Source: Gammaproteobacteria bacterium (lineage in GTDB: Bacteria > Pseudomonadota > Gammaproteobacteria > SZUA-229). Taken from it: DNA of 21,686 nt. This document shows positions 1 to 6,633 of the stretch, piece after piece. The notes beneath the pieces are model-generated. The model was not told the DNA's origin. It worked only from the letters and a program-made list of their open reading frames with translations, and searched no databases. The stretch is taken from the NCBI GenBank assembly GCA_029287815.1, contig JARFQK010000021.1:1-21686 (forward strand), read 5' to 3'. Numbering within the stretch: position 1 is the stretch's first letter; every line of letters starts with the position of its first letter. The position numbers and the translations under genes are program-made.

Positions 1-466
1 TGCCCATGCTGATCAGTCCGTAGGATGCCAGCGATGAGATCTCGAGAAAGACAAAGATGTTGAAAGCATCGCCGGTGGCGACAATGCCGGCCAGCCCGGC
101 AAACGCCAGCATGAAGGCGGCATAGAAACGGGCGATCTTCTCCCCGGGGATCTCGCGTGCAACACTCTCTTTCGCGAACAGCAGCACCAGTGCGGCCATG
201 GCGGTCACGATCAGCAAGACGTAGGAAGCGAGCGTATCGATGCGGTACTCGATGCCCCAGGGTGGCGCCCAGCCACCGAGCTGGTAACTGATCGTGCCCG
301 TGGTTTGAACCTCGACCGCAAGCGCGATCGCGGCGGCGAAACTCAGCCAGGCTGAAGCCAGCACCAGCAACCAGGCAGGACGAGCCCTGTCGACAAGGAT
401 GCATAGCGGTGCCGTCATCAGGGGAATGACGACGATCAGGACAGGGAGATGGTCGAGCAGACTCAC
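1..466 (-). CDS. mrpD: Mrp/Mnh-type Na+/H+ antiporter subunit D, N-terminal part (runs off the window)
   Basis: This encodes the start of a proton-pumping membrane subunit related to complex I NuoL/M/N, the ion-translocating core of Mrp antiporters. About 155 codons are visible; the rest lies beyond base 1. I translated it by hand: the GTG start at 466 overlaps the mrpC stop in a GTGA, the same arrangement as at the other junctions here. The product opens with two hydrophobic helices, then a short loop with GGWAPPWGIEYRID, another helix, and the conserved stretch containing ATGDAFNIFVFLEISSLASY, which is typical of MrpD and the related MbhH. It is the last visible gene of the operon and is translationally coupled to mrpC. 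A hydrogenase-4 or Mbh-type subunit is an alternative name, but the mrpE-F-G context favours Mrp. Confidence 0.88.
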   Translation of the reverse strand, partial: MSLLDHLPVLIVVIPLMTAPLCILVDRARPAWLLVLASAWLSFAAAIALAVEVQTTGTISYQLGGWAPPWGIEYRIDTLASYVLLIVTAMAALVLLFAKESVAREIPGEKIARFYAAFMLAFAGLAGIVATGDAFNIFVFLEISSLASYGLISMG

Positions 467-891
467 GCGCTGCTCTCTTCCGCATCGACGGCTCTCTCTG
501 GGAACAGTGCATCGTCATCGGCCAGGTCCGCATCGTCATCGGCCAGGTCCTTGGCATGGATCTCGTCCTCCTCGACAGAGCCATAGGCTTCGTGGATACG
601 CACCACGAGCGCGAGGCCGACCGACGTCGTTGCGACGCCGACCACGATGGCCGTCAGGATCAGGACATGGGGCAACGGGCTCGAATAGGTGGTGACGCCT
701 TCGGTCGCGATCGGCGCGAGTCCTTCACGCAGGTTGCCCATGGTGATGTAGAGGATGAAGACCGATGCCTGGAACAGGCCGAGACCCACCAGCTTCTTGA
801 CGAGGTTGCCCCGTGAGATGACGACATAGAACCCCGCCATCATCAGGAAGACAACAATCCAGTAATTAATCAGGCCCGGAAATTCGTTCAT
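463..891 (-). CDS. mrpC: Mrp/Mnh antiporter subunit C (NuoK-like)
   Basis: This is a small three-helix membrane subunit homologous to NuoK/NADH dehydrogenase chain 4L (PF00420), part of the Mrp Na+/H+ antiporter complex. The 142-aa product has hydrophobic helices at about residues 8-26, 35-52 and 75-98, and the family hallmark near PLPHVLILTAIVVGVATTSVGLAL. Its acidic cytoplasmic tail (about residues 103-142) is longer than usual and contains the tandem heptad DLADDDA twice, encoded by a near-perfect 21-bp direct repeat at about 515-556. The start codon overlaps the stop of the preceding MnhB-type gene by 4 bp (ATGA, 888-891), and its own stop overlaps the mrpD GTG. Identification is firm; the acidic tail has no assigned role. 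Confidence 0.93.
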   Translation of the reverse strand: MNEFPGLINYWIVVFLMMAGFYVVISRGNLVKKLVGLGLFQASVFILYITMGNLREGLAPIATEGVTTYSSPLPHVLILTAIVVGVATTSVGLALVVRIHEAYGSVEEDEIHAKDLADDDADLADDDALFPERAVDAEESSA

Positions 892-1850
892 GATTGACGC
901 TTTCTTCCCGACAGGGCATAGAAAATCGCGAGCACGATGGAGAAGACGGTGATACCGACACCCAGTTCCACCAGCAGTACCCCGTAATGCTGGCCATGCA
1001 CGGGGTCGCTGGAAAGGACCGAGTAATCCAGAAATGCCTTGCCTCCCAGCATCGAGATAACACCGACACCGCCGTAGATCAGAACCCCGAGTGCTCCCAG
1101 CCGCGGCAGCCAGCCGGGGGGCACTACGGTGCGCGCATGGGCAGCGCCGAAGACCATCTCGTAGAGGATGAAGCCGGTCGCGAAAATCACGCCAGCCTGG
1201 AAACCGCCGCCGGCGCCGAAATCGCCGTGAAACTGAACGTCGAGACCAAAGAGCAGGATGAGCGGTATCAGCAGTTTGACGACGGTCTTGAGGACCAGCG
1301 TGTCATGGATTGCACTGTCGTCGACACGCGACCTCGGAACATCCTTCATACCCAGCAGAAGAAGAACTGCCAGTCCCGCGGTGAAGATGACCACGGTCTC
1401 GCCGAATGTATCGTATCCGCGGTAACTGGCAAGAACAGCAGTGACCATGTTGGGCATGCCGACCTCGGCGGATGCCTGTTCGACGTAGCGCGGCGTGACA
1501 TGCTGATGCACCGGCGCAGAAGGATCGCCGAGCAGCGGTGCATCGAGCGTGGCATAGATCAGGACGGCACCCGTGACACCGACCACGAGCAGCGACAACA
1601 AGGGATTGTGCCGCGGCGGGTGTTCCCATCGCTTCGTCAATCGCAGGCTCGAGAGCATCAGCACGGTGGTGATACCGGCGCCGACGGCGGCCTCTGTAAA
1701 GGCCACGTCGACGGCGTCGAGATTCATGAAAAGGACAGCCGTCAGCAGACTGTAAACACCGAACAGGATGACGACCCCAAAGAGGTCGCGCATGCGGATC
1801 GCAACAATGGCGATCAGGACCAGAAAGCCAAGCAGGGTGATGTCGATCAG
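888..1850 (-). CDS. mrpB: MbhD (DUF4040)-MnhB fusion subunit of Mrp antiporter; probable CTG start
   Basis: This is a two-domain membrane subunit. The N-terminal third is the MbhD/DUF4040 module, which in group 1 operons forms the C-terminus of MrpA (conserved DVAFTEAAVGAG). The C-terminal part is MnhB (PF04039), with FGLDVQFHGDFGAGGGFQAGV. The first ATG is at 1793 (301 aa), but it begins inside the first helix. The frame continues upstream with a hydrophobic LLIDITLLGFLVLIAIVAIR segment that MbhD proteins normally have. No ATG, GTG or TTG exists before an in-frame TGA. A CTG at 1850-1848 forms a CTGA overlap with the mrpG stop and lies behind the purine-rich AGGGGAGAAGG, so I place the start there (320 aa). 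If CTG is not used, the protein lacks helix 1. No full-length MrpA is visible, which suits group-2-like operons. Confidence 0.85.
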   Translation of the reverse strand: MIDITLLGFLVLIAIVAIRMRDLFGVVILFGVYSLLTAVLFMNLDAVDVAFTEAAVGAGITTVLMLSSLRLTKRWEHPPRHNPLLSLLVVGVTGAVLIYATLDAPLLGDPSAPVHQHVTPRYVEQASAEVGMPNMVTAVLASYRGYDTFGETVVIFTAGLAVLLLLGMKDVPRSRVDDSAIHDTLVLKTVVKLLIPLILLFGLDVQFHGDFGAGGGFQAGVIFATGFILYEMVFGAAHARTVVPPGWLPRLGALGVLIYGGVGVISMLGGKAFLDYSVLSSDPVHGQHYGVLLVELGVGITVFSIVLAIFYALSGRKRQS

Positions 1851-2188
1851 GAGTTCGATGAGCCTTCTCCCCTGGTGTCAGTTTCATCGGCGACGAGCGG
1901 TTTCTGATTGCCGTTTAGGGCCGCCTTGGCCATGGCCTGGGTCGCCGTGGGATTGGTTGCGAGGATGAAGATCAGGATCATGATCACCTTGACCATTTCA
2001 AGCGACCACTCCATCTGCAGCAATAACCCGAACAGCAGCAGCGGCGCCGCGAGGGTTTCGGTAACGCCAGCGGCATGCACGCGCGAGAAAAAGTCCGGCA
2101 TGCGCAGCATACCGACACCGCCGGTGATGCACAGAAAACCGCCAGTTAGCAGGAATGCCGCACTCAGCACCTCGATCAGCAAGCTCAT
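1847..2188 (-). CDS. mrpG: Mrp/Mnh antiporter subunit G
   Basis: This is a small membrane subunit of the Mrp complex (PF03334, MnhG/PhaG). I chose the ATG at 2188, giving 113 aa, because it starts the conserved protein at MSLLIEVLSAAFLLTGGFLC and overlaps the mrpF stop by 4 bp (ATGA, 2185-2188). The upstream in-frame extension to 2311 is only the alternative frame of mrpF. The product shows three helices and the family motif GGVGMLRMPDFFSRVHAAGVTETL (residues about 24-47). The C-terminal 25 residues are hydrophilic. Its stop overlaps the probable CTG start of the next gene, so translation is likely coupled throughout. Confidence 0.93.
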   Translation of the reverse strand: MSLLIEVLSAAFLLTGGFLCITGGVGMLRMPDFFSRVHAAGVTETLAAPLLLFGLLLQMEWSLEMVKVIMILIFILATNPTATQAMAKAALNGNQKPLVADETDTRGEGSSNS

Positions 2189-2466
2189 GCTTCTTTCTTT
2201 GTTTCCAATGTGCCGTCCTGCTCTCTGTTCTCGAAGAAGCGCATGACGGCGATGGTGCCGACGAAGTTGACCATCGCGTACAACAGCGCCACGTCGAGAT
2301 AGCTGTGCCATGACAATGCGTGGCCGCCGAGGGCAATCAGCAATACTGTCTTGGTGCCGAAGGAGTTGGCGGCGAGCATGCGGTCATACTCGGTCGGACC
2401 GAGAAAGGCCCTGATCAGCGCGAGGATCATGGTGACCAGGATGGCGACGATAGCTGCGGTCAGCAT
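2185..2466 (-). CDS. mrpF: Mrp/Mnh antiporter subunit F
   Basis: This is a 93-aa membrane subunit (PF04066, MrpF/PhaF). It has three predicted helices and the conserved cytoplasmic stretch RAFLGPTEYDRMLAANSFGTK (about residues 19-39), followed by DVALLYAMVNFVGTIAVMRF, the most recognisable part of the family. MrpF homologues have been linked to sodium and bile-salt efflux, but function is normally exerted in the whole complex. The start is 4 bp past the mrpE stop, and the stop overlaps the mrpG start. The length is normal for the family. Confidence 0.94.
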   Translation of the reverse strand: MLTAAIVAILVTMILALIRAFLGPTEYDRMLAANSFGTKTVLLIALGGHALSWHSYLDVALLYAMVNFVGTIAVMRFFENREQDGTLETKKEA

Positions 2467-2470
2467 GTTG

Positions 2471-2965
2471 TCATACCCCGATGCGCCTGATGCGCGCTTC
2501 CATCTCGCCCTTTCTCAGCTCCTCGATTCCGTCGGGATCGAGACTGTGAATCATGAAGTGGTCTTTTTTGACATTCGTCGTGAGTGTGCCTGGCGTGAGC
2601 GTGATGGAGTTGGCATATAGTGTTTTCTCCATGGGCGTGGAGACTTTGATGTCCAGGCGCTGCCATTGCGGACGGATCGGCAGTCTCGGGTTCCAGATGC
2701 GGCGTGCCACATCGATGTTCGACAACACCACCTGCCACATGAGCCATCCGAAATAGTGCAAGGCTGCGAATCCCGGGCGGAAGATAACAGGCTCTTTATC
2801 GACCTTGTCCATGCGGACGAGAAAGTAGGTCACCAGCAGCGCGGATATCACCCCGAATGCGAGAATCAATGCAACGTAGTGTCCGGACAGGAGCAACCAG
2901 AATACGAAGAGGACGATCAGGATCAGTATATAGTGCATTCTCATTATTCTGTGACGTCTCGACAT
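2471..2965 (-). CDS. mrpE: Mrp/Mnh antiporter subunit E
   Basis: This is the first visible gene of the Mrp operon. The 164-aa product matches MrpE (PF01899): two N-terminal hydrophobic helices, then a cytoplasmic domain with the conserved pattern around PRLPIRPQWQRLDIKVSTPMEKTLYANSITLTPGT (about residues 93-127), ending in HFMIHSLDPDG. MrpE assists assembly or stability of the complex. The start is uncertain: ATGs occur at 2965, 2944 and 2938 and none has a strong ribosome-binding site. The hydrophobic segment directly after MRMHY would suit 2944 or 2938. The operon promoter should lie in 2966-3178, but I could not pick one with confidence. Confidence 0.92.
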   Translation of the reverse strand: MSRRHRIMRMHYILILIVLFVFWLLLSGHYVALILAFGVISALLVTYFLVRMDKVDKEPVIFRPGFAALHYFGWLMWQVVLSNIDVARRIWNPRLPIRPQWQRLDIKVSTPMEKTLYANSITLTPGTLTTNVKKDHFMIHSLDPDGIEELRKGEMEARIRRIGV

Positions 2966-3178
2966 TCAAATAACGATCAAGTCCACACCGGCGTGAGCAT
3001 TCATGGTGCCCGGATACAATCGGAGCCTTGTGACAGCTCTTTTCGTGACCCGGTTGCGGTGTCGACCAGCGCAGTAGTTTAACAAACCATGCAGCCAATA
3101 GTGGCGTGTATAAGTCAAACAAACGCCCTATTGCCAGAATAGTGACCGGTATTTCCCAGCCAATCATGTCGGGATATC
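2966..3178. other. Gene-free stretch upstream of mrpE
   Basis: This is the spacer between the Mrp operon and the repeat cluster at 3179-3269. A minus-strand frame opening at 3167 (ATG) reads a hydrophobic segment with TILAIGRLFDLYTPLLAAWF but then runs out of frame into mrpE without resembling a known family. It may be a decayed gene end or chance. The leader and promoter of mrpE must lie here. I see no RNA gene. Confidence 0.4.
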
Positions 3179-3269
3179 CGGGGACAGTATACCTATTTGA
3201 TCAAACCATAGTCTTTGGCTAGGAAATAAGTATACTGTCCCCGCATTCCAGTATACTGTCCCCGCATTC
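3179..3269. repeat. REP-like cluster: inverted pair plus extra direct copy of a GTATACTGTCCCCG unit
   Basis: CGGGGACAGTATAC at 3179-3192 is the exact reverse complement of GTATACTGTCCCCG at 3230-3243; the complementarity extends to about 20 bp with one mismatch and encloses a ~25-bp loop. A second direct copy of the right arm follows (20 bp identical, 3229-3248 and 3250-3269), ending seven bases before the antiporter gene's stop. Paired and tandem short palindromic units of this kind are typical of REP/RAYT-type repeats or MITEs. As a hairpin immediately 3' of the antiporter gene, it could also end or stabilise that transcript. No transposase for it is in the window. Confidence 0.75.
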
Positions 3270-3275
3270 GCGAGA

Positions 3276-5186
3276 TCAGGAAAACGTCATGAATACCGTG
3301 AGCATGATCGCTGTGGGTGCCAGTGCTGCCAGTAACAGGTTAGTTGGCGATACTCCGTGCAGAAAGTGTTTTTTCAGGATCATCTGACCAGCCGGATTGG
3401 GGGCGTTGGCAATCACCGTGAGGCCACCGCCTGTCACCGCGCCAGCGACCACGGCGTACTTGAGTTGATCGGTAAAGCCGGGCACATAGGTGCTTAGATA
3501 GGTGATTGCGGCGTTATCGTTGAATGCGGTCAGCACCGTAGCCATCAGGATAAGAGGTACTTCGCCGAGACCGCCCAGCACCGGCTCAAGCCACCATCCC
3601 TGTACGCCGCCATGCGTCACCAGACCACTCAGGAAAAAGCCGACCAGTAACGGCGGCTTCAGATCGACCCTGTTCTGGTGATCGGTGGTAACCGTGGCGA
3701 ATCCGAGGAAGAACAGCGCCCCTGGGATAAACAGCACTGGATAGTGCGCGTTGAATATTGTCCAGGCCATGAAACCGACATGAAACAGTGTTATCCAGAG
3801 CGGTACCGGATCCTCGCGCTGGTCCCAGTTGGGGTCGATGAAGGGTGCGCGCTTGGCCTTGGGCAGCACCTGGGGCAGATCGCGCTGCATCCTGAACAGA
3901 TGGATCTCGTCGAAACGCTGGCGGAATGCGTCGATTGCCGCATCGTACTCGATATCGGTATTGGCGATACGCTCGCAAAATCGTGCTTCGAGGCGATTCT
4001 GAACCTCGCCGCAGAAATCTCTGACCAGGTGCTCCAGATTTTCCATGAAATGCCGCTTGTCCTTGATTTCGGCGATGATCGTCTCGATCTCGCGCTCGAT
4101 TGGTTCGCGGCTTAAATAGGTGCTGAGGATCTCCTCTTTCAGCCTGCGGATATGAAATTCCTTGCGCATGGCTGCTAATTCGCCGCGGAAGACAAACCAG
4201 TACAACGCATTGGCGAGTAGGATCCCTAGCGCGGCCTTCCAGCCAAAATTGCCCAGCATGAAGGCAGTACCCCAGCCCCAGGGCTCGGCCACCATCAGTA
4301 CCGGTGGGGCCGCGAAGTGCGTCAGCGTACCGCCGACAGAGACGTTGACGAACAGCAGGCCAATGGTCGCATAGCGGAATCGGCGGCTCGGCTCGAGGAC
4401 ATAAAATTTACGCGACAGCAGGAGCGCGGAGATGGTCATCGCTGCAGGTTCGGTGATGAAGGAGCCGAGCAACGGTCCGACGGTCAGGATAGTCAACCAC
4501 CACGCCGTCAGCGAACCGCCAAAGGTATTGGCAATTCGGTTCATGATGGTCTCGGAGAGTTTCAAGATCGGTCGGGTCGCTGCCAGGGTCATGATGACCA
4601 TCACGAACATGGGCTCGGTGAAGTCGACCGTATCGGAAAGATAGTGGACGGCGGTTGGCCAGTCATAAAATGCGAGTATCGCCAGCATCAGCGCGATCGC
4701 CCAGAATCCGAATATAACCTCGACCTCGCCCATGAAATGCAGCAGGCGTGCACGATGCGAGACTGAGTGCAACGGGGCGAACCCCTCGGCGATAAACTTT
4801 TTGTGGCGTTTTTCGAGTCGATCCGAAATCTCCAGAAACCGGCTGCTGAGGAAGGTATGGACAATCGCCACAATGAAGATCAGCGTAGCAACCAGGTTGA
4901 AGGGGTTTTCCCAGATCCTGTTGCCCAGGCGTTCCAGAACGGGGAGGTCGTCATCCTGGTACACGTCCAGTGGCGGCGGGAACACGGCTTGCGTCGGGTC
5001 GCCCTGGGCGATGCTTGCGGCATATGTCAGCTTGGGGAGAAACGCGAAAAACGCTACGGAGCTGATCAGGATGAGGTAGAAAAAGACCGAAGTCCGTGAC
5101 ATTCGAGTTACGCGTTGGTTGATCAAATTGAAAAAACCGCTCCCGGGCGGAAAGCCATCAGTTGTCGTCCGAGAGGATAGCAGCAT
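3276..5186 (-). CDS. Putative Na+/H+ antiporter (PF07399-like) multi-pass membrane protein
   Basis: This 636-aa inner-membrane protein resembles the putative Na+/H+ antiporter family (PF07399). About ten or more hydrophobic helices are visible in two blocks (roughly residues 30-345 and 455-636), separated by a charged, probably cytoplasmic region (about 345-440) rich in Arg/Glu. Conserved-looking intramembrane stretches include GPLLGSFITEPAAMTISALLLS, GGTLTHFAAPPVLMVAEPWGWG and FNDNAAITYLSTYVPG, the kind of half-helix motif with acidic and Asn/Thr residues found in ion-transporter superfamily members. The ATG at 5186 gives a hydrophilic 28-residue leader; the ATG at 5102, just before the first helix, is an alternative start, and neither has a good ribosome-binding site. 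It stands alone between the Mrp operon and the toxin-antitoxin pair. Substrate assignment is by family only. Confidence 0.8.
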   Translation of the reverse strand: MLLSSRTTTDGFPPGSGFFNLINQRVTRMSRTSVFFYLILISSVAFFAFLPKLTYAASIAQGDPTQAVFPPPLDVYQDDDLPVLERLGNRIWENPFNLVATLIFIVAIVHTFLSSRFLEISDRLEKRHKKFIAEGFAPLHSVSHRARLLHFMGEVEVIFGFWAIALMLAILAFYDWPTAVHYLSDTVDFTEPMFVMVIMTLAATRPILKLSETIMNRIANTFGGSLTAWWLTILTVGPLLGSFITEPAAMTISALLLSRKFYVLEPSRRFRYATIGLLFVNVSVGGTLTHFAAPPVLMVAEPWGWGTAFMLGNFGWKAALGILLANALYWFVFRGELAAMRKEFHIRRLKEEILSTYLSREPIEREIETIIAEIKDKRHFMENLEHLVRDFCGEVQNRLEARFCERIANTDIEYDAAIDAFRQRFDEIHLFRMQRDLPQVLPKAKRAPFIDPNWDQREDPVPLWITLFHVGFMAWTIFNAHYPVLFIPGALFFLGFATVTTDHQNRVDLKPPLLVGFFLSGLVTHGGVQGWWLEPVLGGLGEVPLILMATVLTAFNDNAAITYLSTYVPGFTDQLKYAVVAGAVTGGGLTVIANAPNPAGQMILKKHFLHGVSPTNLLLAALAPTAIMLTVFMTFS

Positions 5187-5282
5187 TCGCTGTCGTTTTC
5201 TCGATAGAAAATGAAATTTGACGACGATTAAACCTTACACTGAAGCAAGGAATAATGAACAACGTAATCATTTGCAGTGGAA

Positions 5283-5525
5283 ATGTCAAAGGCAACCATT
5301 ACTTCTAAAGGGCAAATCATTATACCGGAAGACATACGCCACCGGTTAGGTATCGACGCTGGGGACAGGATTGAATTTTTGGAAATTGAACCGGGCGTGT
5401 TTAAATTCATACCGGCCACCGCAGAAGTTACCGAACTAAAGGGAATTGTCTCCAAGCCAAAACACCCCGTTACGATCGAGCAAATGAATAAAGCTGTCCG
5501 AAAGCGAGCGGGTAAAGAACATTGA
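5283..5525 (+). CDS. AbrB/SpoVT-type antitoxin (VapB-like)
   Basis: This is an 80-aa swapped-hairpin AbrB-family DNA-binding protein (PF04014). The N-terminal 45 residues carry the motif ATITSKGQIIIPEDIRHRLG, then GDRIEFLEIEPG. The C-terminal part is the toxin-binding tail. I chose the ATG at 5283; a GTG two codons earlier (5277) is also in frame. Partnered with a PIN-domain toxin, it would neutralise the toxin and autoregulate the operon. Its TGA stop overlaps the probable TTG start of vapC (TTGA, 5522-5525), the tight coupling typical of such pairs. It is plus-strand, unlike its neighbours, and somewhat AT-richer. Confidence 0.88.
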   Translation: MSKATITSKGQIIIPEDIRHRLGIDAGDRIEFLEIEPGVFKFIPATAEVTELKGIVSKPKHPVTIEQMNKAVRKRAGKEH

Positions 5526-5918
5526 TTGGTTTGGATACAAATGTATTGATTCGATATTTTAGTGCAAGACGATAAAAGCCAAGCGGCTAAAGCGAACAAA
5601 TTAATTGAAGGAAAACTGACCAAAGATATACCGGGATTTATTGATCACTTCACTTTGGTAGAAGCCGTCTGGGTGCTGGAAAGCTGCTATGACGTGAAGA
5701 AACAAGAAATCGCCCGAATCGTTGTACAAATAGTCTCAACAAAGCAGCTGTACTTACAAGAAATAGAAATTATTCTAAAAGCACTACGAGTTTTTCGATC
5801 CAATAATATCGATTTCGCCGATGCGCTTATTGGCACCATAAATCAAACTCTTGGATGTGAAAAGACGTACACGTTCGATAAAAAGCTCGCAAAACTAGAA
5901 CTGTTTGAAGAATTATAG
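5522..5918 (+). pseudogene. vapC: VapC-type PIN-domain toxin, interrupted by a one-base frameshift
   Basis: This is a PIN-domain ribonuclease toxin gene. Reading from the TTG at 5522 gives an ideal VapC N-terminus with the first catalytic aspartate (IGLDTNVLIRYF), but this frame stops at TAA 5573. The rest of the protein (IEGKL to the end, 5562-5918) is in the next frame. Removing one T from the TTTT at 5557-5560 joins the two as RYLVQDDKSQA, the usual sequence here, giving a normal ~131-aa toxin. The remaining acidic residues of the PIN active site are intact (E in TLVEAVWVLE, D in DFADALI, D in TFDKKLAK). So the gene is inactive as read, recently mutated, recoded, or a base-call error. As written, the downstream frame could start at GTG 5562 but would lack the first catalytic Asp. 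Confidence 0.85.
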
Positions 5919-6189
5919 GGAGCGGAAGATAAGGAAAATAAACGCCTTATTGCCCCACGCTCACTTAGCCCGCATTTCTCACCAAGCGGCGTAGAGCACT
6001 GATAAGGCATTGGCTCTTGGCTGCAATTTCAAATGCCGCTGACTATGACGCCCTGCGGGTAAATCCTGAAGCCGCACCGGCTATAGAGTTGATCAGGAAT
6101 AGTACAGCCAGCAAAATGAACAGGAGTTTTTTCTGTGCCTAAACTTGATAAAGCAATGCTCATACGTCCATGTAAGGCATTGGTATTAT
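5919..6189. other. Stretch without a recognised gene, between vapC and the tRNA remnant
   Basis: I find no recognised gene. A plus-strand open frame runs from about 5981 to a stop at 6142 (contains ISNAADYDALRVNPEAAPAI); it has no start codon in a sensible place and may be the tail of a lost gene. GGAG at 6123 precedes a GTG at 6135, but the frame that follows runs antisense through the tRNA remnant, so I do not call it. Confidence 0.35.
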
Positions 6190-6239
6190 TGGTGGGTCAT
6201 CAAGGACTCGAACCTTGGACCAAGAGATTAAGAGCCTCT
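6190..6239 (-). tRNA. 3' half of tRNA-Lys(CTT): partial, probable attachment-site copy
   Basis: Read on the minus strand, this stretch gives an anticodon arm AGAGG-CTCTTAA-TCTCT (loop with anticodon CTT and T33), variable loop TGGTC, a T arm CAAGG-TTCGAGT-CCTTG with the invariant TTCGA, the 3' acceptor strand ATGACCC, discriminator A and an encoded CCA. The pieces match tRNA-Lys in order and length. The 5' acceptor strand (expected GGGTCAT) and the D arm are missing from the sequence upstream, so it is not a working tRNA. A clean break at the anticodon stem with the whole 3' half kept is what integration of an island into a tRNA 3' end leaves at the far boundary. Confidence 0.78.
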
Positions 6240-6363
6240 AATCTGTTGCTTAATTTTCAAGCACTTACGATTTCTTTTGTTCCTAAAACGTACGATTTCA
6301 CGCCTTTATTATTCAATAGCTTGCGGAAGTTTGTTCCCAAGTTTTCCTTAGAACATCACCATG
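6240..6363. other. Gene-free spacer between tRNA remnant and amidohydrolase remnant
   Basis: This is short and AT-rich compared with its surroundings. No gene, hairpin or promoter could be supported. If the tRNA remnant is an att copy, this would be the extreme end of the integrated element. Confidence 0.3.
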
Positions 6364-6633
6364 TTAATTCTGCTCGATGTAACGCATTGGATATTCCTCA
6401 AGCAAAGCCTGCAGCGTTGCCAGTGGCACGTTGAATCCGCCGTGCGCCCATATCACGACAATGTCTGTGGCTTATTGCAGAAAGATACGCATGCATTCGA
6501 GGTCGGTGTGCGGATGCAGCACCAGCTTGCGTTCACGCACGATCTCGATCATGTTCACTATCGGGATCGAGTCGACGTCCTCGCCAATCGCATGAAACTC
6601 ACCAAAGCCGCGGTAACGTTCACTGTTAATCAC
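6364..6633 (-). pseudogene. Internal remnant of a TIM-barrel amidohydrolase (amidohydrolase-2 type)
   Basis: A minus-strand frame opens at GTG 6633, eight bases inside the end of the ZnuA-like gene, with GGAGAAGG seven bases upstream. It reads a clear amidohydrolase barrel section: GEFHAIGED, then ERKLVLHPHTD, an in-frame TAA at 6472-6474, then IVVIWAHGGF and a stop at 6364. In intact relatives these motifs (EFH, HxH, WAH) sit in the middle of the protein and carry metal or substrate contacts. Both the N-terminal metal motif (DxHxH) and the C-terminus are absent. So this is an internal fragment, truncated on both sides and carrying one nonsense codon. Its fixed position next to the metal-binding protein suggests that the intact gene once belonged to the cluster. 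Confidence 0.75.

Noticed and set aside
894..1907. Long plus-strand frame (337 codons) opposite the Mrp genes
   Set aside because: It is antisense to strongly recognised Mrp genes, and its composition (His/Gln/Asp-rich, no hydrophobic pattern) is typical of the reverse strand of membrane-protein genes.
2796..3167. 123-codon minus-strand frame opening with a hydrophobic segment upstream of mrpE
   Set aside because: More than half of it overlaps mrpE in another frame and the unique part is not similar to anything I recognise; kept only as a note in the spacer entry.
5965..6000. CCCGCATTTCTCACC as a possible insertion-sequence end
   Set aside because: There is no matching inverted end or transposase fragment that I can identify nearby.
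6135..6434. 99-codon plus-strand frame with a GGAG site before a GTG
   Set aside because: It runs antisense through the tRNA-Lys remnant (GHQGLEPWT is the usual translation of the tRNA complement) and has no family resemblance.
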